A stretch of 35,176 nt of DNA from Nocardia anaemiae NBRC 100462 (GTDB taxonomy: Bacteria; Actinomycetota; Actinomycetes; Mycobacteriales; Mycobacteriaceae), in NCBI RefSeq assembly GCF_001612725.1, contig NZ_BDAZ01000086.1, positions 1 to 35,176 of the forward strand, read 5' to 3'. Positions within the stretch are counted from its first letter, which is position 1; the number at the start of each line of letters is the position of its first letter. The notes under the pieces were generated by a model. It was not told the origin of the DNA. It searched no databases and was given only the letters and a program-made list of their open reading frames with translations. Made by a program: the position numbers and the translations under genes. Positions 29,537-35,176 of this stretch are shown one piece after another.

Positions 29537-30310
29537 TTAGCGGACGGTGATTTGTTCGGCGCGCATGGCGGCTTTTACCTGCGGGATGGTGAGGTCGCCG
29601 AAGTGGAAGACGCTGGCAGCCAGGACGGCATCCGCGCCCGCTTGGACGGCGGGGGCGAAGTGTTCGACGGCACCGGCTCCGCCGCTGGCGATCACCGGCA
29701 CCGAGACGGCCTCGCGGACGGCCTTGATCATGGGCAGATCGAAGCCCGCCTTGGTGCCGTCGGCATCCATCGAGTTGAGCAGGATCTCGCCGACGCCGAG
29801 TTCGGCTCCGCGCACGGCCCATTCGATCGCGTCGATTCCGGTGCCGCGCTTGCCGCCATGTGTGGTGACCTCCCAGCCGGACGGCGTGTCGGGCTGGCCG
29901 TCGGGAACCGTACGGGCATCCACCGACAGCACGATGCACTGCGAGCCGAAGCGCTCCGACATTTCCCGCAGGACCTCGGGGCGCGCGATGGCGGCGGTAT
30001 TCACCGACACCTTGTCCGCGCCCGCACGCAGCAGCCGGTCGACATCCTCGACCGTGCGCACGCCGCCGCCGACGGTCAGCGGGATGAAGATCTGCTCGGC
30101 CGTGCGGGTCACCACATCGATCATGGTGCCGCGGTCGCCAGTGGAGGCGGTGACGTCGAGGAAGGTCAGCTCGTCGGCCCCCTGCAGGTCGTACGCGGCG
30201 GCGAGTTCGACGGGATCGCCCGCGTCACGCAGGTTTTCGAAGTTGACGCCCTTGACCACCCGGCCCGCGTCGACATCCAAGCACGGAATAACGCGTACCG
30301 CCAAGGTCAT
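29537..30310 (-). CDS. hisF: Imidazole glycerol phosphate synthase, cyclase subunit
   Basis: 257 aa (beta/alpha)8 barrel. With HisH it makes imidazole glycerol phosphate and AICAR from PRFAR and ammonia, the fifth step of histidine synthesis. Catalytic Asp12 is in VIPCLDVDAGRVVKGVNF and the second catalytic Asp in CIVLSVDAR. Other landmarks are LRDAGDPVELA, ELTFLDVTAS, PLTVGGGVRTVED, the phosphate loop region VSVNTAAI, GEILLNSMDADGTKAGF and VIASGGAGAVEHF. It lies 87 bases after impA. HisH is not in the window. Confidence 0.97.
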   Translation of the reverse strand: MTLAVRVIPCLDVDAGRVVKGVNFENLRDAGDPVELAAAYDLQGADELTFLDVTASTGDRGTMIDVVTRTAEQIFIPLTVGGGVRTVEDVDRLLRAGADKVSVNTAAIARPEVLREMSERFGSQCIVLSVDARTVPDGQPDTPSGWEVTTHGGKRGTGIDAIEWAVRGAELGVGEILLNSMDADGTKAGFDLPMIKAVREAVSVPVIASGGAGAVEHFAPAVQAGADAVLAASVFHFGDLTIPQVKAAMRAEQITVR

Positions 30311-30397
30311 CGGCTCACCCTTCCTCGAATCATGCTGCCTTCACCGACCCCGCCGACTGCGCCCACGGCCATTGTCCAGTGTGCTTCGTGCACAGAT

Positions 30398-31213
30398 TCA
30401 TGCATCGTCGACGACCGTACAAATCATTTCGAGCAGTTCCTCGTGTACTCCCGGCGCGGCGGCCAGCACCGAACCCGAGGTGATGGTCCACGGCTCGCCC
30501 GCCAGATCGGTGACAACCCCGCCCGCCGCGCGTACCAGTGCGACGCCCGCGGCGTTGTCCCACGGATGATGACCGAAGACGATCGCGCCGCCGAGCACAC
30601 CCGATGCGGTGAACGCGAGGTCGATGCCGGTGGAGCCGTGCATCCGCACCCGCGAGGACAGCCTGCTCAGCGGACCGAGCAGGTCGAAACGGAACCGGCC
30701 GGGAATGCGTCCGGCGGAGTCCACATTGAACGCGCCGAAGCCGATCATCGCCTCGCCGAGTTTCCCGTGCGGCAGGCGCGGCAGCGGTCGGCCGTTCAGC
30801 AGCACCGGACCGTCGACGGCCGCCGAATAGCGCTGGCCGAGCAATGGCAGCCAGGTCAGTCCGAGCAGCGGCTCGCCCTCGTGCACCAGTGCGAGCAGCA
30901 TGCCCGAAAGAGGATGTCCCGACGAGTAATTGAAGGTGCCGTCGATCGGATCGAGGACCCATGCGGTCCCCGAGGTGAGCTGCGGGCCGCCGAATTCCTC
31001 ACCGTGCACCTCGATTCCGGTGCGCTGCTCGAGCTGCGCGGAAATGGTGCGCTCCAACTCCAGATCGAGTTCGGTCGCGAAGTCGTTGCGGCCCTTGGCC
31101 ACCGCGCTCGGCGCGCCGACCCCCTCGACGAAACGCGGGCTCGCCGCGTCGAGGATTTCACCGGCGACGTCGAGCAGGGCCGGTAGTTCGGTGTCGAGGC
31201 GGTTGGCGGTCAT
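30398..31213 (-). CDS. impA: Inositol monophosphatase-family phosphatase
   Basis: 271 aa from ATG 31213, 7 bases after the hisA stop. Mg-dependent sugar phosphatase fold. Metal ligands lie in EVHGEEFGG and the signature WVLDPIDGTFNYSSG, with the C-terminal WDNAAGVALVRAAGG completing the IMPase pattern. LVHEGEPLLGLTWLP and HGSTGIDLAFTASGVLGG are also family-like. The same gene lies between hisA and hisF in M. tuberculosis (impA). Because IMPase-like proteins serve as histidinol-phosphate phosphatase in some actinobacteria, a histidine role is plausible, but inositol-1-phosphate cannot be ruled out. Confidence 0.93.
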   Translation of the reverse strand: MTANRLDTELPALLDVAGEILDAASPRFVEGVGAPSAVAKGRNDFATELDLELERTISAQLEQRTGIEVHGEEFGGPQLTSGTAWVLDPIDGTFNYSSGHPLSGMLLALVHEGEPLLGLTWLPLLGQRYSAAVDGPVLLNGRPLPRLPHGKLGEAMIGFGAFNVDSAGRIPGRFRFDLLGPLSRLSSRVRMHGSTGIDLAFTASGVLGGAIVFGHHPWDNAAGVALVRAAGGVVTDLAGEPWTITSGSVLAAAPGVHEELLEMICTVVDDA

Positions 31214-31220
31214 CGAATCG

Positions 31221-31952
31221 TCAGCGGACCGCAGCCAGCGCCTCGGGCAGCGTGAAGCGGCCCGCGTACAGCGCCTTGCCGACGATCGAACCCTCGACAC
31301 CCTCGGGCACCAGTTCGGCGATGGCAATCAGATCCTCGATGGTGGAAACGCCGCCGGAGGCGACGACCGGCGCGTCGGTGGCGGCGCAGACATCGCGCAG
31401 CAGATCCAGGTTGGGGCCGGTGAGAGTGCCGTCCTTGGTCACGTCGGTGACCACGTAGCGTGAGCAACCATCGCGCTCCAGCCGTTCGAGCACCTCCCAC
31501 AGATCGCCGCCATCGCTGACCCAGCCACGGCCGCGCAACCGGTGCTCACCGTCGATGATCCGTACATCCAGACCGACGGCGATGCGCTCGCCGTGCTTGG
31601 CGATGGCGCGGGCACACCACTGCGGATCCTCCAGAGCGGCGGTGCCGAGATTCACCCTGGCACAGCCGGTACCAAGCGCGGCCTCCAGGGATTCGTCGTC
31701 GCGGATGCCACCGGACAGCTCCACCTTGACATCGAGTTCGCCGACGACCTTGGCCAGCAGTTCACGATTGGAGCCACGGCCGAATGCCGCGTCCAGATCG
31801 ACCAGATGTACCCACTCCGCACCGGCTTCCTGCCAGGCGAGTGCCGCATCGCGCGGGGAGCCGTAATTGGTTTCGCTGCCCGCCTCCCCCTGAACCAGGC
31901 GCACGGCCTCTCCATTGGCGACGTCGACAGCAGGTAGCAGCACAAGACTCAC
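31221..31952 (-). CDS. hisA: Bifunctional ProFAR/phosphoribosylanthranilate isomerase (PriA type)
   Basis: 243 aa from GTG 31952. In Actinobacteria HisA also replaces TrpF, so it isomerises both ProFAR (histidine) and phosphoribosylanthranilate (tryptophan), linking the two pathways found here. No separate trpF is seen. Catalytic Asp10 is in LLPAVDVANGEAVRLVQGEA; other landmarks are WVHLVDLDAAFGRGSN, VELSGGIRDDESL, RVNLGTAALEDPQW, VGLDVRIIDGEHRLRGRGW (with the PriA tryptophan loop), VVTDVTKDGTLTGPN and APVVASGGVST. A TAAACT -10 element ends 6 bases before the GTG. In M. tuberculosis hisH precedes hisA; here a MarR gene does. Confidence 0.96.
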   Translation of the reverse strand: MSLVLLPAVDVANGEAVRLVQGEAGSETNYGSPRDAALAWQEAGAEWVHLVDLDAAFGRGSNRELLAKVVGELDVKVELSGGIRDDESLEAALGTGCARVNLGTAALEDPQWCARAIAKHGERIAVGLDVRIIDGEHRLRGRGWVSDGGDLWEVLERLERDGCSRYVVTDVTKDGTLTGPNLDLLRDVCAATDAPVVASGGVSTIEDLIAIAELVPEGVEGSIVGKALYAGRFTLPEALAAVR

Positions 31953-31958
31953 GGATGC

Positions 31959-31964
31959 AGTTTA
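31959..31964 (-). promoter_or_regulatory. -10 element of a probably leaderless hisA mRNA
   Basis: TAAACT on the minus strand ends 6 bases before GTG 31952, with no ribosome binding site. Confidence 0.5.
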
Positions 31965-32014
31965 GTTGCTCGCTCCGCGCGCCCTATCCCCGGCCTGCGG
32001 AAATAGGGGCGAGC

Positions 32015-32467
32015 TCACCCTTGCACATGATCATCGAGGACCCGGGTGAGCAGCCGCACCAGTTCGCGACGCTCGGCGGTGGAGAGAGCAGCGAGAAGTT
32101 CGTCCTGAGCGCCTTCGATTCGCTGGTCCAGTTCGTCCAGGTGGCGCCCGCCCGCCTTGGTCATCGTGACGATGTTGCGGCGGCGGTCGCTCGGATCCGG
32201 GGCGCGTTCGATCAAGCCGCGCTCGGCCAGATCGTTCAGCGCGGCGACGATATCGCTGCGATCGATTCGAGTGCGACGGCCTAGATCGGCCTGGCTGGCG
32301 GGGCCGAATTCGCCGAGCGTGGTCAACAGGGCGTAGTGGTAGCGACGCGATCCGGTCGCCTCGAAGGCGCGTTCTGTCGCCCGGTTGGCGAGGATGGCCA
32401 CCTGGTTGACCAGTCGGGTGGGCAGGGCGCGCAGCCTGCCCGGGGTGTCCTCGTGCGCGATCTCCAT
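32015..32467 (-). CDS. MarR-family transcriptional regulator
   Basis: ATG 32467 (MEIAHEDTPGRL) is chosen because a TACATT -10 element ends 6 bases upstream, giving a leaderless mRNA; an in-frame start at 32503 would lie upstream of that element. Product 150 aa. Winged helix-turn-helix: RYHYALLTTLGEFGPASQAD, the recognition region LGRRTRIDRSDIVAALNDLAERGL and the wing DPSDRRRNIVTMTKAGG. The C-terminal helices (QDELLAALSTAERRELVRLL) build the dimer. It is divergent from the SnoaL-like lipoprotein gene, and the 100-base gap carries GTTGG/CCAAC repeats, so it very likely represses that gene and itself. Confidence 0.92.
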   Translation of the reverse strand: MEIAHEDTPGRLRALPTRLVNQVAILANRATERAFEATGSRRYHYALLTTLGEFGPASQADLGRRTRIDRSDIVAALNDLAERGLIERAPDPSDRRRNIVTMTKAGGRHLDELDQRIEGAQDELLAALSTAERRELVRLLTRVLDDHVQG

Positions 32468-32473
32468 GAGAGC

Positions 32474-32479
32474 AATGTA
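32474..32479 (-). promoter_or_regulatory. -10 element of a probably leaderless marR mRNA
   Basis: TACATT on the minus strand ends 6 bases before ATG 32467. Confidence 0.45.
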
Positions 32480-32514
32480 GCAAGACTTGTTGGTTTCACC
32501 CACGATCTGTTATC

Positions 32515-32544
32515 GTTGGACGCGCCAACATTGGAGCTACCAAC
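32515..32544. promoter_or_regulatory. MarR operator candidate
   Basis: GTTGG-acgcg-CCAAC (32515-32529) is a perfect 5-base inverted repeat, followed by another CCAAC at 32540-32544. The sites lie around a TTATCG -10-like element (32510-32515) that is spaced 17 bases from TTGTTG (32487-32492), in the marR/SnoaL divergent region. Confidence 0.45.
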
Positions 32545-32567
32545 GTTCAATTCGAAAGGTTCGATCG

Positions 32568-33077
32568 ATGAGCAAGATCCGCCGTTTCCTCCCCCTCGCT
32601 GCCCTGCCGCTGGCGCTGCTCACCGCCTGCGCCACCGCGGCCAAGGACGACACGCACCAACTCCGCGAACTGGTGGACCGCAACGAGATCACCGAGCTGG
32701 TCAACCAATTGGGCCGCGCCTTGGACGAGGGCCGCTTCGATGACTTCCGCACGATCTACACCGCCGACGCGACCGCGAAAACCCCCGGCGGCCGGGCCGA
32801 GGGTCGTGCTGCGCTCATCGCGCAGGCGAGCCGGAATCACTCCGACGACAAGCGAATTCAGCATGTCATCACCAATGTGATGATCGATCTGCACGGTGAT
32901 ACGGCCGAGGTGCGCGCGAATCTCATCGCCACCTTCACACCTGCCACGGCAGCCGTTTCGGAGCCGCAGTACACCCTCGGCGAGGTCTACCGCTTCGACG
33001 CGGTTCGCACGGTGGAAGGCTGGCGGCTGTCACGGGTGGAGACGACGCCACTGTGGTCCACGGGCACCCGCCCCTGA
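32568..33077 (+). CDS. SnoaL-like/NTF2-fold putative lipoprotein
   Basis: 169 aa from ATG 32568, with GAAAGGT 7 bases upstream. The N terminus is a lipoprotein signal: SKIRR, a hydrophobic stretch, then LLTAC with C21 as the lipidated residue. After it comes an NTF2-like SnoaL domain: LVDRNEITELVNQLGRALDE, FDDFRTIYTADATAKTPGGR, IQHVITNVMIDLHGDTAEVR and YRFDAVRTVEGWRLSRVETT. Such domains act as isomerases, hydrolases or plain binding cups. The MarR gene opposite probably controls it. No catalytic residues can be assigned by eye, and lipidation of an NTF2 protein is uncommon. Confidence 0.85.
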   Translation: MSKIRRFLPLAALPLALLTACATAAKDDTHQLRELVDRNEITELVNQLGRALDEGRFDDFRTIYTADATAKTPGGRAEGRAALIAQASRNHSDDKRIQHVITNVMIDLHGDTAEVRANLIATFTPATAAVSEPQYTLGEVYRFDAVRTVEGWRLSRVETTPLWSTGTRP

Positions 33078-33082
33078 GCCAG

Positions 33083-33601
33083 CTAATCGAGCCGTGCATC
33101 GACCGTGGCGAGAACCCGTGTGCGATAACAAATTAGCGTGGCGGCGACCGCAAATACCGCGGTCGCCAGCGCTGCCGCAATCCGAACCCACTCGCCCACC
33201 TGGAATTCGGTGGCCGCACTCTCGATTTCGGTGAGACTGTGCCGGGAGCGTTCGTCGAACAGAATCGTCGCGCGAGGCCACAGGTACAGGATCGACAACA
33301 AGAACTGACCACTGATGAGAGACATCATCGACGCGCCGACCCATCCCCGTGCGAGGCGATACCGCACCGCTGCAGCACAGCCGACCAGCGCGCACACCGT
33401 CAGCACCCCGCCGAGCGGGCGCATCACATCACCGACCGCGACCTCACTCATGAACTGCTGGGTCTGCACCAGCGATTCGGGTACATCACGAAAGATATTG
33501 GGATACAGCATGATCGTCTCGGTGAGGGCGGCCGCGAACGCGAAGCTCGCCACCGCGGCATAGACCCCGATGACGGTCAACGGAACCGTGACGGATTTCA
33601 T
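33083..33601 (-). CDS. Four-helix membrane protein, unidentified
   Basis: 172 aa from ATG 33601, with GAGGAGG 5 bases upstream. Four membrane helices: VPLTVIGVYAAVASFAFAAA, LGGVLTVCALVGCAAAVRY, ASMMSLISGQFLLSILYLWP and IAAALATAVFAVAATLICYR. The loop after helix 1 (LYPNIFRDVPESLVQTQQFM) and the acidic loop before helix 4 (ERSRHSLTEIESAATEFQVG) are hydrophilic. The topology recalls DUF1772/anthrone-oxygenase-like proteins, but I cannot confirm it. It converges on the SnoaL-like gene with 5 bases between stops and is divergent from the DUF2786 gene. Confidence 0.85.
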   Translation of the reverse strand: MKSVTVPLTVIGVYAAVASFAFAAALTETIMLYPNIFRDVPESLVQTQQFMSEVAVGDVMRPLGGVLTVCALVGCAAAVRYRLARGWVGASMMSLISGQFLLSILYLWPRATILFDERSRHSLTEIESAATEFQVGEWVRIAAALATAVFAVAATLICYRTRVLATVDARLD

Positions 33602-33836
33602 TGCGACCTCCTCGGCACAACCGTAGGCCCGGACTCCGGCCTGGCGGATCAGGACGCATCCCCCATATGGCCAGGCCTCCAGCTCAGGGTCTTCCCGGAG
33701 AGCCACCGACTTCCTGTGTTCCCCCCATCCGACGGCTTCCGATACGCGCCGCATTGGATGCGCGTCATCCTCGGCCTCTCCCTGCCTATACGGTTGTGGG
33801 CGAGGTTGCCTCCGGACTATGTGAGGGGGATCGGTC

Positions 33837-35132
33837 GTGGGCAAGCAAAATCGTCGACGGCGCTCGGGAGAGCACGGCGTTGCCAAGGGCTCCGCATTCT
33901 GGTCTGCGCAGTCGAGTGGGCCGCAGGATTCCGAGCAGATCGCGAACGTGATCATGGCCACGGCCATGGAGGCCGCGCAGGGGAATGCCCGCGCCGCTGA
34001 GCAATTCGCGCAGCAGCTCGTCGGGCGCGAGCCGCTGACGCGCGAGCAGGCGGACGGCGCGCACCTGGCGACACAGCACATCATCGGCCGAATCTTCCAA
34101 TACGGCTGGCTTCCGGAAGACATCCACCAGGTCGCGCGGCGACGCGTGGACCAGTTCGCGATCGCGCTACTCATCGATGTCATGGCCGCCCACGTCCAGC
34201 CTTTCCCGCCGGAATCAGTCGATGCGACCTGGCAGTTGCAGCTCGCCGAGCTGGGAGCAGACATCTGGTGGTCCGCATCGGAACCGCACCTCGGCCAGTG
34301 GGCCGCGAAGCAACTGCTGACTGCCGCAGAGGCGGTAACAACTGTGGTCGAGGCACTTGCGATGCTGATCCGACTACCCAAACTGGAGCTGATCCGGCCC
34401 TTGCCCGGCACTGCACGACCGCGAGCAACAGCGCACCACCACGCCGTCGACGCCAAGGTCCTGAGCCGAGTTCGCGGACTGCTCGCGAAGGCCGAGTCGA
34501 CGTCATATCCCGAAGAGGCGGAGGCACTTTCGGCCAAAGCCCAGGAGCTGATGACCAAATACGCGCTCGATCGGGTACTCGTCGACGCGGACAACGCCGT
34601 GCCCGATCTGCCCCGCGCGTGCCGGATCTGGTTGGACACTCCCTATGTCGACGCGAAAGCGCTGCTGATCGATGTGGTCACCAAGGCCAACCTGTGCCGC
34701 GCGATCTTCGCCTCGGCATTCGGATTCATGACAGTCGTCGGTGATGAAAGCGACCTGGACGCAGTCGAATTGCTGACGACCTCGTTGCTCGTTCAGGCCA
34801 CCAGAGCGATGATCGCCAGCGGTAACGAATCGAAGCGCAGCGCCGATGCCAGAAGCCGTGCGTATCGCAAGTCATTCCTTATCGCCTATGCAACGCGCAT
34901 CGGTGAGCGACTCGAAGAAGCGAATGAGACGACGATTGCGGAATCCTCTGATCCGGCGCGTCTGCTTCCGGCGCTCCGCTCTCACCAACACAAAGTGGAT
35001 GAGGCGTTCGACGCGCTATTCCCCGCTATCCGAGACCGCGGGATTTCCATCGGCAACGCCAATGGTTGGGCGGCGGGTCGTGCAGCAGCTGACAGCGCCC
35101 AGCTGCAGGCTCGCCGCTCGATCAAGAAGTAG
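33837..35132 (+). CDS. DUF2786 domain protein
   Basis: 431 aa from GTG 33837, with GAGGGGGA 6 bases upstream. Residues ~1-190 are helical and unassigned (MATAMEAAQGNARAAEQFAQ; LATQHIIGRIFQYGWLPEDI). Residues ~203-240 match DUF2786: KVLSRVRGLLAKAESTSYPE, EAEALSAKAQELMTKYALD. The rest (ANLCRAIFASAFGFMTVVGD; DLDAVELLTTSLLVQATRAM) fits the associated C-terminal domain, which is often seen in phage- or element-borne proteins, and ends in ANGWAAGRAAADSAQLQAR. Function is unknown; a DNA-related role is guessed from its frequent mobile context. It is a single rightward gene. Confidence 0.88.
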   Translation: MGKQNRRRRSGEHGVAKGSAFWSAQSSGPQDSEQIANVIMATAMEAAQGNARAAEQFAQQLVGREPLTREQADGAHLATQHIIGRIFQYGWLPEDIHQVARRRVDQFAIALLIDVMAAHVQPFPPESVDATWQLQLAELGADIWWSASEPHLGQWAAKQLLTAAEAVTTVVEALAMLIRLPKLELIRPLPGTARPRATAHHHAVDAKVLSRVRGLLAKAESTSYPEEAEALSAKAQELMTKYALDRVLVDADNAVPDLPRACRIWLDTPYVDAKALLIDVVTKANLCRAIFASAFGFMTVVGDESDLDAVELLTTSLLVQATRAMIASGNESKRSADARSRAYRKSFLIAYATRIGERLEEANETTIAESSDPARLLPALRSHQHKVDEAFDALFPAIRDRGISIGNANGWAAGRAAADSAQLQARRSIKK

Positions 35133-35138
35133 CTCACG

Positions 35139-35167
35139 CCCGCCGATGCACTGAAATACATTGCGGG
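35139..35167 (+). terminator. Possible hairpin after the DUF2786 gene
   Basis: CCCGC and GCGGG pair around a 19-base loop that includes an inner ATG/CAT pair, 6 bases after the stop. Weak, but correctly placed. Confidence 0.35.
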
Positions 35168-35176
35168 GGCTCTGAT

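Noticed and set aside
1..35176. CRISPR arrays, tRNA or rRNA genes
   Set aside because: No regularly spaced repeat series, no cloverleaf with a T-loop consensus and no rRNA-like stretch was seen on either strand.

Overview
The window comes from a high-GC actinobacterium of the Corynebacteriales, most likely a Nocardia or close relative. The right-hand 21 kb repeats, in reverse orientation, the gene order known from Mycobacterium tuberculosis: hisA-impA-hisF-hisI, a bcpB-type peroxiredoxin on the opposite strand, trpE, a small membrane protein, trpC-trpB-trpA, lgt, pykA, tesB. Several proteins match that set closely (PriA-type HisA, TrpE of about 516 residues, Lgt with a long acidic tail). Codon use is strongly GC-biased, and many genes start at GTG or appear to be leaderless.

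Layout. 1-2.6 kb: a leftward cassette of small unidentified genes with stop/start overlaps, one probably frameshifted, running off the left edge. 2.8-4.05 kb: a rightward XRE/DUF5753 regulator with its DUF397 partner. 4.2-11 kb: a sugar/radical-SAM island. A leftward four-gene operon encodes a sugar nucleotidyltransferase, a radical SAM protein with a PqqD-like tail, an RmlB-like dehydratase and a methyltransferase. It meets a convergent family 2 glycosyltransferase stop to stop, and faces a divergent XRE-TPR regulator followed by a convergent peptidase E-like hydrolase. 11.1-11.4 kb: the remnant of a P-loop kinase gene. 11.4-14.05 kb: a carotenoid oxygenase/TetR pair bracketed by two copies of a ~50-bp direct repeat. 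14.3-35.1 kb: the conserved tesB-pyk-lgt-trp-his chromosome, with insertions.

The core genes make tryptophan (TrpE, TrpC, TrpB, TrpA) and histidine (HisA/PriA, HisF, HisI, and probably the histidinol-phosphate phosphatase-like ImpA). They also lipidate proteins (Lgt), run the last step of glycolysis (Pyk) and hydrolyse acyl-CoA (TesB). The block is locally altered. hisF and hisI are separated by a decayed F420-type luciferase-like oxidoreductase gene and a zinc-ribbon ORF. MarR, SnoaL-like, membrane-protein and DUF2786 genes lie upstream of hisA. The amino-acid ABC importer has a binding protein and a permease but no ATPase gene in view.

The best candidate for an uncharacterised system is the 4.2-11 kb island: sugar activation, radical SAM chemistry, 4,6-dehydration, methylation and glycosyl transfer under a TPR regulator, with a serine hydrolase attached. 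All functional assignments are from motif recognition by eye; no database search was run.
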